Positions 1 through 7,679 of a DNA stretch of 14,359 nt are shown in pieces (position 1 is the stretch's first letter; the number at the start of each line of letters is the position of its first letter). A program made the position numbers and the translations under genes. Under the pieces are notes generated by a model. That model did not search any database. It saw nothing but the letters and a program-made list of their open reading frames with translations, and was not told where the DNA came from. The DNA comes from an uncultured Oscillospiraceae bacterium (GTDB lineage: Bacteria; Bacillota; Clostridia; Oscillospirales; Ruminococcaceae): positions 1-14,359 of the forward strand of contig CATNEU010000013.1 in the NCBI GenBank assembly GCA_950097605.1, in the 5' to 3' direction.

Positions 1-135
1 TTTATCGTCAACGGCGGGGAGCCGACGGCAAGAGCGAACTTTGTGAAGCTCAAGGCGTCGGGGACCTACACGGTCAAGGCGGTGGATATGATGGGCAATG
101 TTTCCGAAGTGTTCACCGTGACGATTGCAAAATAA
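1..135 (+). CDS. C-terminal end of a surface protein (Ig-like fold), truncated by the window edge
   Basis: Frame 1 is open from the first base to a TAA at 133-135, giving 44 residues with no start in the window. The residues GTYTVKAVDMMGNVSEVFTV are typical of the last beta strands of bacterial Ig-like domains, which are common in clostridial cell-wall or secreted proteins. The polypeptide ends right after the domain (TIAK) with no visible LPXTG sorting signal, so the fragment says nothing about anchoring. An intrinsic terminator follows 12 bases after the stop. It is the only credible plus-strand gene here and converges with the GNAT gene. The domain type is inferred from strand pattern and the G-Y-V-A-D-G-N motif only; the rest of the protein is outside the window. 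Confidence 0.6.
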   Translation, partial: FIVNGGEPTARANFVKLKASGTYTVKAVDMMGNVSEVFTVTIAK

Positions 136-146
136 AAACTCCACCT

Positions 147-187
147 AAAAAAGGTGCGGCACTCTATAAGAGTGCCGCACCTTTTTG
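147..187. terminator. Bidirectional intrinsic terminator between convergent genes
   Basis: A perfect 13-bp stem (153-165 with 169-181) closes a three-base loop. It is flanked by six A on the left (147-152) and five T on the right (182-186), so it has a U-tract in either direction. It lies between the plus-strand stop at 135 and the minus-strand stop at 213 and can end both transcripts. Confidence 0.9.
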
Positions 188-212
188 TATCTATCAAGCA
201 GTTTCGGTGCTT

Positions 213-707
213 TTACAGCACCACGCGCAATAAAGCGCAGCTATATTCCCGCACGCCGTTGTCCACATTGGTGATGCCGGTGATCTCAAAACCAACCGAC
301 TGTAAAAACGCAAGGGTATCCTTGCGGTCGTTGCTGCAATCAATCCGCAGCATATCCTTGCTGCATTCCTTTGCAAGCTCCTTCGCAAAGGCCACAAGCT
401 GCGAGCCATAGCCTTTTCCCTCATACGCGGGCAGCACCGAGAGCTTTTGAATATGCAGCGCCTTGCTATCCTCCTGGTCGTCCCAGAAAAACTCGTCGCG
501 GTCATACAATAGGATCGTTCCGACAGGCACGCCGTCCGCAAGGCCCAGGCAGGGCATCGACTCATCTGTGAACACCCTGTCCTCCGTGAGCTCGTAGGGG
601 TCCCACAGAAACGCGCCGTTTTCCCGCACATGCGCCGCCACCTTTTCCAGGATCTCCAGAAACTGCCTCTTCTGTTCAGACGTTTTCACTTCACAAATCT
701 GCAGCAT
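213..707 (-). CDS. GNAT family N-acetyltransferase
   Basis: A 164-residue protein of the usual size for a single GNAT domain, which moves an acetyl group from acetyl-CoA to an amine; the substrate cannot be predicted. The acetyl-CoA binding motif A is at about residues 88-103 (KLSVLPAYEGKGYGSQLV), a beta strand followed by the pyrophosphate-binding turn. The C-terminal part has the second strand and the N/D-rich helix start (DCSNDRKDTLAFLQSVGFE) typical of motif B. I start at the ATG at 707 because GGAGAGG lies five bases upstream. The frame stays open further 5' (to 818), but that stretch would run through the mRNA leader hairpin and its residues are low-complexity Pro/Arg. It has its own promoter (823-852), is monocistronic, and ends at the bidirectional terminator. 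The nearest gene upstream, cysS, is separated by a terminator. Confidence 0.88.
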   Translation of the reverse strand: MLQICEVKTSEQKRQFLEILEKVAAHVRENGAFLWDPYELTEDRVFTDESMPCLGLADGVPVGTILLYDRDEFFWDDQEDSKALHIQKLSVLPAYEGKGYGSQLVAFAKELAKECSKDMLRIDCSNDRKDTLAFLQSVGFEITGITNVDNGVREYSCALLRVVL

Positions 708-822
708 TTCTACCTCTCCAGTACTCATAGGATGGGCCGGCCGCCGCCACACAGGCGTTGGGGGAACGCGCACGCCGGGTCTTGCCTGCACAAGACCCGG
801 GACAGGCCGGGCCGGCACCTAC

Positions 823-852
823 ATTATACCCTGTCCGAGACCGGTTTGTCCA
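823..852 (-). promoter_or_regulatory. Sigma-A promoter of the GNAT gene, with structured leader
   Basis: On the minus strand a -35 TGGACA (852-847), an 18-bp spacer and a perfect -10 TATAAT (828-823) predict a start near 816 and a leader of about 110 nt. Within the leader, 775-784 pairs perfectly with 791-800 (10 bp, loop of six). No U-tract follows, so this hairpin is not a terminator; its role is unknown. Confidence 0.75.
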
Positions 853-883
853 TGAGGAATCCTGCCAATTTTCATGATCCTTT

Positions 884-926
884 CAAAAACAACGCCGGAC
901 TTCGCGGAAAACCGCGAAATCCGGCG
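884..926 (-). terminator. Intrinsic terminator after cysS
   Basis: On the minus strand, 926-912 pairs with 907-893 (15 positions, one G-T wobble, loop of four), followed by TTGTTTTTG. It lies 39 bases after the cysS stop and ends the T-box-cysE-cysS transcript before the GNAT promoter. Confidence 0.85.
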
Positions 927-965
927 CACGGACAGGCGGACGCGCCGCCGGTTGCTTAGGTGTAT

Positions 966-2361
966 TTAAGCGTCGGCCTTTTTCCATTTGACGCCCTGCG
1001 GCGTATCCTCCAGCACAATGCCCCGGGCCTTCAGATTGTCGCGGATCTCATCGGCCGTTTTGAAATCGCGGTCCTTGCGCGCCTGCTGGCGCTTTTCAAT
1101 CAAGGCCTCAATCTCCGCGTCGAGGTCCTGCTCCGCCTCCCTGGCATACAGCAGGCCAAGCACGCCCGCCAGCTCGTCAAACAGAGACTGTGCAAACACG
1201 ATCAGCTCCCGGCTCGGCAGCGCCCCGCCCATCACAAGCAGGTTGATGTCCTTGGCCAGCTCGAACAGCGCGGCGATGCCGTCGGCTGTATTGAGGTCGT
1301 CGTCCATTGCCTGGATGAACTGGTCTCGCCGTTTGGCAAGCTCCCGCCGGAGCCGGTCCTCGCCGGGCTTTTCCCCGCTCTCGGCGCTTTTCAGCGCAAA
1401 GGCCATGTTGTCCCGGCAGTTGTACAGCCGGTCGAGCGCGGCTTTGCACTGGTCCAGAATCTCGGCGCTGTAGTTGATCGGGCTTCTATACTGCGCTTGC
1501 AGCATCATAAAGCGGATTGGCTCGTAGCCATACTGCGCGGCCACATCCCTGGTCGTGAAGAAATTGCCGAGGGATTTGGACATCTTGCGGTTATCCACAT
1601 TGATATAGCCGTTGTGCATCCAATAGTGCGCAAACGGATGGCCGGTCGCGCATTCGCTCTGCGCGATCTCGTTTTCATGGTGGGGGAAGATCAGGTCCTG
1701 CCCGCCGCAGTGGATGTCGATTGTATCGCCCAGAATGCTGCGGACCATCGCCGAGCACTCGATGTGCCAGCCCGGGCGCCCCTCGCCCCACGGGGAGGTC
1801 CAACTCGGCTCGCCGGGTTTGGCGGCTTTCCAGAGCGCAAAGTCCATTGGGTCTTCCTTCTGCTCGCTCACGTCGATGCGCGCGCCGGCTTCGAGATCCT
1901 CAAGCGGCATATGCGAGAGCTTGCCGTATTCCGCAAATCTGCGGGAGCGGAAATACACGTCGCCGTTTACGGGATAGGCAAACCCCTTGTCAACCAACGT
2001 CTGCACGAGGTCGAGAATTGCGCCGATGCTCTCGGTTGCCTTGGGATGGAAGGTCGCCTCGCGCACGTTTAAGCCCTCCGCGTCCTTCTGATACTCCTCG
2101 ATAAACTTTTTGGCGACCGCCTCTGCGCTGATCCCCTCCTCGTTTGCACGGCGGATGATCTTGTCGTCCACGTCGGTGAAGTTCTGCGCAAACAGCACTT
2201 TGTAGCCCCGGTATTCCAAATACCTTCGCAGCGTGTCGAACACGCAGAGCGGGCGCGCGTTGCCAATGTGGATCAGGTTATACACCGTGGGGCCGCAGGC
2301 ATAGATACGCGCCTCCCCTTCACGGATGGGTTTGAATTCCTCTTTCTGTCTCGTGAGCGTA

Positions 2362-2375
<14 letters not shown>
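966..2375 (-). CDS. cysS: Cysteinyl-tRNA synthetase
   Basis: Charges tRNA-Cys with cysteine using ATP in the cytoplasm. The 469-residue length matches bacterial CysRS. Class I signatures are present: the HIGH-type motif HIGN at 36-39 and KMSKS at 264-268. The four zinc ligands that select cysteine by its thiol are in the expected places: Cys27 (ACGPTVYN), Cys207 (ECSAM), His232 and Glu236 (HHENE). The C-terminal third is the helical DALR/anticodon-binding region, ending with the lysine-rich tail WKKADA. The ATG at 2375 is preceded by GAGAGGA and lies inside the last codons of cysE (14-bp overlap), so the two are translationally coupled. Expression is set by the T-box upstream of cysE, and a terminator follows at 893-926. 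Identification is firm. Confidence 0.98.
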
Positions 2376-3042
<667 letters not shown>

Positions 3043-3073
3043 GATGTCCGGAACCCTCTGCGGCCGGATAACG

Positions 3074-3474
3074 AAAAACAGCCCGGCCTGCGCACACCCC
3101 GCACAGCATGGCGGGCGTACGGAGGCGGGCTGTGCTCTTTTTCTGCAAAGCGTGCGCGCGGACAAACGCACCGCGCACACCCTTCGAGCACCGCTGCCGC
3201 GGTTCCACTCCTGTTTATCGCTCGAAAACGGCCTGTAACGCGGCCGGGACGCATGGGGATACTCTGCATTTCCCCCCATGTGCATTCCCCGGGTGCAATT
3301 CGCCCAAAGACCCCGCCGCCAAGGCTTTCAGCAGGCTGCCCCGGCTCTCTGCTGCGGGGGACCGATGGGTTACTGGGTCCCGGTTGCCGGGAAGCCCGCC
3401 GGAGAGATTGTCTCCATGCGCGGCTCCCGTCGCATCTGCTATTGTTCACAAACGCCGGACGATTCCGACGGAAT
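3074..3474 (-). promoter_or_regulatory. T-box riboswitch, cysteine (UGC) specifier, controlling cysE-cysS
   Basis: Read on the minus strand, the roughly 430-nt leader has all T-box parts in order. Stem I has a CCGGG/CCCGG base, AGUA of the S-turn at 3374-3371, AGAGAG at 3350-3345 and a terminal loop with GCUGAAA at 3332-3326. Its opposite strand carries GAA at 3301-3299 and the specifier UGC at 3297-3295 followed by A. A 7-bp hairpin (CATGGGG/CCCCATG) follows. The T-box proper at 3211-3197 is GGAG, bulge UGGAACC, GCGG. GGAG and GCGG pair exactly with CCGC-CUCC at 3128-3121. That same strand lies in the 5' side of the terminator (3133-3126 pairing with 3085-3078), followed by TTTTT at 3078-3074. 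Uncharged tRNA-Cys should stabilise the antiterminator and switch on cysE-cysS. Other UGC triplets exist nearby (such as 3284-3282), but the first is placed opposite AGUA. Confidence 0.93.
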
Positions 3475-3480
3475 GGGTAT

Positions 3481-3509
3481 AGTATAGCACAAATTTCCGG
3501 CCGGCACAA
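3481..3509 (-). promoter_or_regulatory. Extended -10 promoter of the T-box-cysE-cysS operon
   Basis: TGC-TATACT (3489-3481) is an extended -10 element, with a weak -35 TTGTGC (3509-3504) at 17 bp. The predicted start is near 3474, at the beginning of the T-box leader. It begins only about 20 bp after the pgsA stop, so the cys operon is a separate unit, although read-through from pgsA is possible because I see no terminator between them. Confidence 0.65.
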
Positions 3510-3529
3510 GCATCCGGCGCGGAACCCGT

Positions 3530-4093
3530 TCAGTGGGACGGGTCGATGTGCCCACGGTTGACATAGAGATACTGGACCCCCGAGCCGACCGTGAACAGCA
3601 CGGCAATCCACAGGCCGCACTCGCCGGCCAGGCGCGCCGTATCGGGCGCCAGCATCCCCAGCGAGGCAAACTCCTGCAACAACATAATAAGCACGGTGGC
3701 CGTCATTTGTGAAACCGTCTTGGCTTTTCCCCAAAAGCTCGCGGCGATCACCGTGCCGCTGCCCGCCGCAACGAGGCGCAGCGAAGTGACCAGAAACTCC
3801 CTGGCAACGATAATCAGCACGGCAACGGCGCTGGAGAGTCCCAATTGCACAAAGCAAATCAGCGCGCCCAGCACGAGCATCTTATCCGCCAATGGGTCCA
3901 AAAATTTACCGAAATCGGTAATCAGCCCATGCTTTCTCGCCAAGTGGCCGTCCAGCCAATCGGTCGTCGAGGCCAGCAAAAACACAATCAGCGCCCACAA
4001 AAAGCGGTGCGGCACCGATTCCCAAAGCAGAAATACCACAAAAAACGGAATCATCAGAATCCGGAGCAACGTCAGTTTATTCGGTGTATTCAA
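3530..4093 (-). CDS. pgsA: CDP-diacylglycerol-glycerol-3-phosphate 3-phosphatidyltransferase
   Basis: Integral membrane enzyme that joins CDP-diacylglycerol and sn-glycerol 3-phosphate to form phosphatidylglycerol phosphate, the committed step to anionic phospholipids. The 187-residue length is normal. The CDP-alcohol phosphatidyltransferase motif is complete: Asp45, Asp48-Gly49, Ala52-Arg53, Gly62, Asp66, Asp70 (within DWLDGHLARKHGLITDFGKF and the following LDPLAD). Hydrophobic segments at about 12-24, 31-44, 73-90, 93-112 and 150-175 fit a multi-pass fold. The start is a TTG at 4093: GGAGGG lies eight bases upstream, the N-terminus (NTPNKLTLLRI) is typical of PgsA, and the next in-frame ATG (codon 14) would cut into the first helix. 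The spacer to rimO is 176 bp with three hairpins just before the ribosome binding site. Confidence 0.96.
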   Translation of the reverse strand: MNTPNKLTLLRILMIPFFVVFLLWESVPHRFLWALIVFLLASTTDWLDGHLARKHGLITDFGKFLDPLADKMLVLGALICFVQLGLSSAVAVLIIVAREFLVTSLRLVAAGSGTVIAASFWGKAKTVSQMTATVLIMLLQEFASLGMLAPDTARLAGECGLWIAVLFTVGSGVQYLYVNRGHIDPSH

Positions 4094-4111
4094 CAGTTAA
4101 ACCCTCCAAGC

Positions 4112-4172
4112 CGGCAGTTTTGCCGCCGGGCGGTCTTCCGGCCCGGCAAACGCGCGCAAGCGCGCATTTTGC
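4112..4172 (-). other. Three consecutive hairpins in the rimO-pgsA spacer
   Basis: In the 176-bp spacer three inverted repeats follow one another: 4172-4146 (five outer and five inner pairs), 4147-4141 with 4131-4125 (GCCGGGC/GCCCGGC, perfect) and 4125-4121 with 4116-4112 (CGGCA/TGCCG). None has a U-tract, so they are not terminators. The last one ends about four bases before the pgsA Shine-Dalgarno. They may protect or process the mRNA or affect pgsA translation; this is inference from base pairing only. Confidence 0.45.
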
Positions 4173-4269
4173 ATTGTATCCCATCAGCAGGCGGACAAAC
4201 TCCGTCCCCGCAGGCGAACCCCCCATGCGGAACGGCTTGCCGCACAATCTCCCCAAAACGGGGCTTTTT

Positions 4270-5592
4270 TTACAGCACCGTGGTAAGATCCAGGTCGAGC
4301 ACCTCATCCACATATACCTGCACAAAGCGGCCGGGCGACAGCGGCTTCTCCGACCGGATGAACACCTTTCCGTCGATATCCGGCGCATCGGCCTCGCTGC
4401 GGCCAAACCAACAGGCCGCATACTTGTCATAACCCTCGACCAGCACCGTCATCGCGCGGCCGACAAGCGCCTCGTTTTTGCGGCGCATAATGTCGTACTG
4501 GCCGTCCATGATGATCTCGGCACGGCGCTTTTTCTCGCCTTCGGAGAGCTGCCCGGGCAGCGCCGCGGCGGGCGTGCCCTCCTCCACCGAATAGGCAAAG
4601 CAGCCCAGCCGGTCAAATTTAACCTCTTTGACAAACGAGGCCAGCTCCGCAAACTGCTCCTTGGTTTCACCTGGGAAGCCCGCAATCAGCGTGGTGCGCA
4701 GCGTGATGCCCGGCACCCGCTGCCGGATTTTGCGCATCAGCCCGGCGAGCGAACGGGCGTCTCCACTGCGGTTCATGCGGCGCAGCACCTGTTCGTTTGC
4801 GTGCTGCAGCGGGATATCAATGTATTTTGCAATTTTCTCCTCACCGGCCATCACGTCGAGCAGCTCATCGGTGATGCGTTCCGGATAACAGTATAACACA
4901 CGAATCCATGCAAAACCGTCGATTCTGCACAGGCGGCGCAAAAGTTCCGGCAGCTTCAGCGCACCGTAGAGGTCCTCGCCATACCGCGTGGTATCCTGCG
5001 CGACGACCACGAGCTCTTTGACGCCGCCGGCGGCAAGGCCCTCGGCCTCCTTGACAATTTCCTCCATCGGGCGGCTGCGGAACCGGCCGCGGATCATTGG
5101 GATCGCGCAGTAGGTGCAGCGGTTGTCGCAGCCCTCCGCTATTTTCAGATAGGCGTAAAACGGCAGCGTGGTGAGCACCCGCGCGCCGTTCAGCGGCAGC
5201 TTGTCCTTTTCCGGGAAGCAGCAGAGCTTTTCACCCGCCAGCGCGCGTTTCACGGCGTCCACGATATCGGCGTTCGCGCCGATGCCAAGGATCACGTCGG
5301 CCTCGGGGATCTCGTTTGCGACCTCTTCCCGGTAACGCTCCGCCAGGCAGCCCGTGACGACCACGCATTTGATCCGTCCCTCCTGCTTCAGCGTGCAGAA
5401 CTCCAATATATTTTCGATCGACTCTTTTTTTGCGTCCTCAATAAAGCCGCAGGTATTGACAATGACGACCTCCGCAAGACCTGCGTCCGATGTCAGCTCG
5501 AAACCCTCCTCACGCAGCAGCGAGAGCATCAGCTCCGCATCCACCTGATTTTTGGGACAGCCAAGGGAAACCATACCCACTCTAACAGCCAT
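4270..5592 (-). CDS. rimO: Ribosomal protein S12 methylthiotransferase
   Basis: Radical SAM enzyme that puts a methylthio group on the conserved aspartate of ribosomal protein S12. The 440-residue protein has the three MTTase domains in order. The N-terminal domain has the cysteines of the auxiliary iron-sulfur cluster at 12, 48 and 82, and its start motif SLGCPKNQVDAE is diagnostic for RimO rather than MiaB. The radical SAM core has CxxxCxxC at 155, 159 and 162 (GCDNRCTYCAIP). A C-terminal TRAM domain (about 375-440, ending VDEVLDLDLTTVL) binds the substrate. The ATG at 5592 has GGAGG seven bases upstream. It starts 25 bp after recX stops, so the two are probably cotranscribed. The family is clear; the S12 target is known from E. 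coli. Confidence 0.96.
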   Translation of the reverse strand: MAVRVGMVSLGCPKNQVDAELMLSLLREEGFELTSDAGLAEVVIVNTCGFIEDAKKESIENILEFCTLKQEGRIKCVVVTGCLAERYREEVANEIPEADVILGIGANADIVDAVKRALAGEKLCCFPEKDKLPLNGARVLTTLPFYAYLKIAEGCDNRCTYCAIPMIRGRFRSRPMEEIVKEAEGLAAGGVKELVVVAQDTTRYGEDLYGALKLPELLRRLCRIDGFAWIRVLYCYPERITDELLDVMAGEEKIAKYIDIPLQHANEQVLRRMNRSGDARSLAGLMRKIRQRVPGITLRTTLIAGFPGETKEQFAELASFVKEVKFDRLGCFAYSVEEGTPAAALPGQLSEGEKKRRAEIIMDGQYDIMRRKNEALVGRAMTVLVEGYDKYAACWFGRSEADAPDIDGKVFIRSEKPLSPGRFVQVYVDEVLDLDLTTVL

Positions 5593-5617
5593 GCACGTAC
5601 CTCCAAAATGGTCTTCT

Positions 5618-6235
5618 CTATTCCTCGTCCTCCAGTCCGTCCAGATAGCGGCCGAGCGCCGCCCGGATTTCCTCGTAGCCGTATCCCAGGCGCGCCAGTG
5701 CGTTTATCGTGCGGTTCACACCTTTGGGGTCGGCCAGATGCCGCGCGTATTTCTGCTCGATCAGCGCGTCCAGTTGTTCCGACGGGTCCTCCAGTTCTTC
5801 GACGATTTGTTTTATTATAGCATGTTCAACGCCCTTTTTGTATAACTCATTTTGAATTCTTTTCGCACCATAGCGTTTCACCCGCACCAACTCCTCCGCA
5901 AAGGCGCGCGCGAACGCCTCGTCGTCGATCAGACCGGCCTCCTCGAGCCGGTCCAGCGCCTCGTCGCAGACCTCCTGCTCATACTTGCCCGCGAGCTTTT
6001 TGCAAAGCTCGGCCCTGGCGTGCGCGCGCATCGAGAGCAGGCCCATCGCCGCTGCCTGCGCCCGCTTCACGTCGGCTTTGAACCGGAGGTCGTACAGCTC
6101 CTCCCGTGTGATTTCCATGCCCTTGCGCAAACCGCAGAGCACAATGGTCTCCGCGTCCGCGCTCATTGCGTATTCATCCTCGATAAAAATGGCAAACCGT
6201 CCGTTCTCCCGCGCGGCGATTTTGGTGATCTCCAT
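5618..6235 (-). CDS. recX: Regulatory protein RecX
   Basis: RecX binds RecA filaments and limits or modulates their activity. The 205-residue length and sequence fit the clostridial RecX family. An N-terminal extension is followed by three-helix repeats: about 60-100 (KADVKRAQAAAMGLLSMRAH and onward), about 100-145 with the conserved LIDDEAFARAFAEELVRVKRYGAKRI segment, and a last repeat ending near 197. The C-terminus is acidic (LDGLEDEE). The ATG at 6235 has GAGGG seven bases upstream. It lies directly after recA, as in many bacteria, but with an intrinsic terminator between them, so its expression likely depends on partial read-through; I found no good promoter in the 130-bp gap. An extended -10 element inside the gene may serve rimO. 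Confidence 0.93.
   Translation of the reverse strand: MEITKIAARENGRFAIFIEDEYAMSADAETIVLCGLRKGMEITREELYDLRFKADVKRAQAAAMGLLSMRAHARAELCKKLAGKYEQEVCDEALDRLEEAGLIDDEAFARAFAEELVRVKRYGAKRIQNELYKKGVEHAIIKQIVEELEDPSEQLDALIEQKYARHLADPKGVNRTINALARLGYGYEEIRAALGRYLDGLEDEE
5814..5822 (-). promoter_or_regulatory. Possible internal promoter in recX for rimO-pgsA
   Basis: TGC-TATAAT on the minus strand is a perfect extended -10 element, in a locally AT-rich stretch of an otherwise GC-rich gene and about 215 bp upstream of rimO. No good -35 is seen at 17-18 bp. It could be chance, since it lies in coding sequence. Confidence 0.3.
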
Positions 6236-6278
6236 ACCATATCCCTCTTTCCCCTGCCGGTATAAACACCGTCTCTAA

Positions 6279-6323
6279 ATAAAAAGGGGCTGCGGCAGTC
6301 AGCCAACGCCCTGCCGCAGTCCT
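6279..6323 (-). terminator. Intrinsic terminator after recA
   Basis: On the minus strand 6319-6311 pairs perfectly with 6298-6290 (CTGCGGCAG/CTGCCGCAG), with further G-C pairs outside one mismatch and a 12-base loop. CCCTTTTTAT follows. It lies 47 bases after the recA stop and should cut expression of recX relative to recA. Confidence 0.85.
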
Positions 6324-6365
6324 CTTTCACATCGTGTTTATGGATCAAAACGCTTTGACCGCACC

Positions 6366-7511
6366 TTATGCTTTGCCGGCGGGCCCGGGAGCCGCCGGCT
6401 CCTCGTCCACCTCTATGTCGATATTGGCTTTGCCCGCCGGCTTTTTGCCGCGGACTTTTTTGCCCTTTTTGGTCACTTCGGCAAGGCGCTCGCCGTCGTC
6501 GAGGATCTGGCGGGCAATCTCCTCGCAGAGCTCGGGACGGTCTTTAAACAACTGCTTGACGTTGTCGCGTCCCTGTCCGAGGCGCTCTTCTTTATAGCTG
6601 AACCACGCGCCGCTTTTGTTGACAATGTCCATGTCCACGGCAATGTCGAGAATTTCACCCTCGCGCGAGATGCCCTGCCCGTACATGATGTCGAACTCGG
6701 CCTCTTTAAACGGCGGGGCCACCTTGTTTTTCACCACCTTGGCCCGGGTGCGGTTGCCGATGACCTCGGTGCCGTTTTTAAGCTGCTCGCCGCGCCGGAT
6801 CTCGATGCGGACGGACGAATAGAACTTGAGCGCGCGGCCGCCCGGCGTGGTTTCCGGGTTGCCGTAGACAACGCCGACCTTCTCGCGTAGCTGGTTGATG
6901 AAAACCGCCGCGCAGTTGGATTTGGAGATGACGCCCGTGAGCTTTCTAAGCGCCTGGGACATCAGTCTCGCCTGCAGGCCGACATGCGAATCGCCCATGA
7001 GGCCCTCGATTTCGGCGCGCGGCACCATCGCCGCGACCGAGTCGATCACGATGCAGTCGATTGCGCCCGAGCGCACGAGCGCCTCGGTGATCTCGAGCGC
7101 CTGTTCGCCGGTGTCCGGCTGGGAAACCAGCAGCGAATCAATGTCCACGCCGAGGTTGCGCGCATAGATCGGGTCGAGCGCGTGCTCGGCGTCGATGAAC
7201 GCAACCTCGCCGCCGGCCTTCTGCGCCTGGGCCAGAATGTGCAGCGCCACGGTGGTTTTGCCCGAAGACTCGGGCCCGTAGATTTCAATGATACGGCCGC
7301 GCGGCACGCCGCCGATGCCCAGCGCGATATCCAGCGACAGGCTTCCGGTGGAAATCGCGTCAATATTCTGCACCGGGTTTTCTCCCAGCTTCATAACTGA
7401 CCCCTTGCCAAACTGCTTTTCAATCTGCGCCATTGCAGTTTTCAGCGCCTCTTTTTTATCCTCGGAGGATATGGCCTTCACCACATCCTTTTTTGTTGCC
7501 TGCACTGCCAC
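6366..7511 (-). CDS. recA: Recombinase A
   Basis: DNA strand-exchange ATPase of homologous recombination, and co-protease for LexA cleavage in the SOS response. With the GTG at 7511 the protein has 381 residues. It shows the Walker A motif GPESSGKT at 79-86, DAEHALDP, the Walker B stretch IDCIVIDSVAAMV, the RecA signature with ALRKLTGVISKSNCAAVFIN, and the L2-side motif GGRALKFYSSVRIEIRR. The C-terminus is a long linker rich in K, G, P and acidic residues (about 335-381), as expected for the regulatory tail. Start choice: GTG at 7511 lies seven bases after AAGGAGG, while the adjacent in-frame TTG at 7514 is only four bases away; both are non-ATG and differ by one residue. A LexA box and a TATAAT promoter are upstream and a terminator is downstream. 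Confidence 0.98.
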   Translation of the reverse strand: MAVQATKKDVVKAISSEDKKEALKTAMAQIEKQFGKGSVMKLGENPVQNIDAISTGSLSLDIALGIGGVPRGRIIEIYGPESSGKTTVALHILAQAQKAGGEVAFIDAEHALDPIYARNLGVDIDSLLVSQPDTGEQALEITEALVRSGAIDCIVIDSVAAMVPRAEIEGLMGDSHVGLQARLMSQALRKLTGVISKSNCAAVFINQLREKVGVVYGNPETTPGGRALKFYSSVRIEIRRGEQLKNGTEVIGNRTRAKVVKNKVAPPFKEAEFDIMYGQGISREGEILDIAVDMDIVNKSGAWFSYKEERLGQGRDNVKQLFKDRPELCEEIARQILDDGERLAEVTKKGKKVRGKKPAGKANIDIEVDEEPAAPGPAGKA

Positions 7512-7616
7512 CAAAAGCCCTCCTTTATCTCAAAAAACGCGGCCGCAGCCTCTCTGCGCGCCGCGTAAACGACCTGTTTTATACGCAAGATGCGGCGGCG
7601 CCGCCCTCTGTCCTTT

Positions 7617-7645
7617 ATTATAATACACCGGCTGCACAAAAGCAA
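7617..7645 (-). promoter_or_regulatory. recA promoter
   Basis: A perfect -10 TATAAT (7622-7617) is 17 bp from a weak -35 TTGCTT (7645-7640). The predicted start near 7610 gives a leader of about 98 nt with GC-rich inverted repeats. The weak -35 beside the LexA box fits an SOS-inducible promoter. Confidence 0.7.
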
Positions 7646-7654
7646 CTGTTTTCG

Positions 7655-7668
7655 CAAACATCCGTTCG
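7655..7668 (-). promoter_or_regulatory. LexA (SOS) box of recA
   Basis: The minus strand reads CGAAC-GGAT-GTTTG. It fits the Firmicutes LexA consensus CGAACRNRYGTTYC at 13 of 14 positions. It lies nine bases upstream of the recA -35 and 12 bases after the prmC stop. LexA bound here would block RNA polymerase at recA. Confidence 0.85.
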
Positions 7669-7679
7669 CAGCTTGCCGC

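Noticed and set aside
960..2072. Long plus-strand open frame of 370 codons
   Set aside because: It is the complement of cysS, whose motifs are all present on the minus strand; the frame has no recognisable domain and arises from GC-rich codon use.
3043..3285. N-terminal extension of cysE to an upstream start
   Set aside because: This DNA contains the T-box and terminator; the extension has no similarity to serine acetyltransferases.
4251..4271. Hairpin with seven T at the end of rimO, as a rimO terminator
   Set aside because: The stem is only four G-C pairs and the T-tract is on the plus strand, wrong for rimO, which is on the minus strand.
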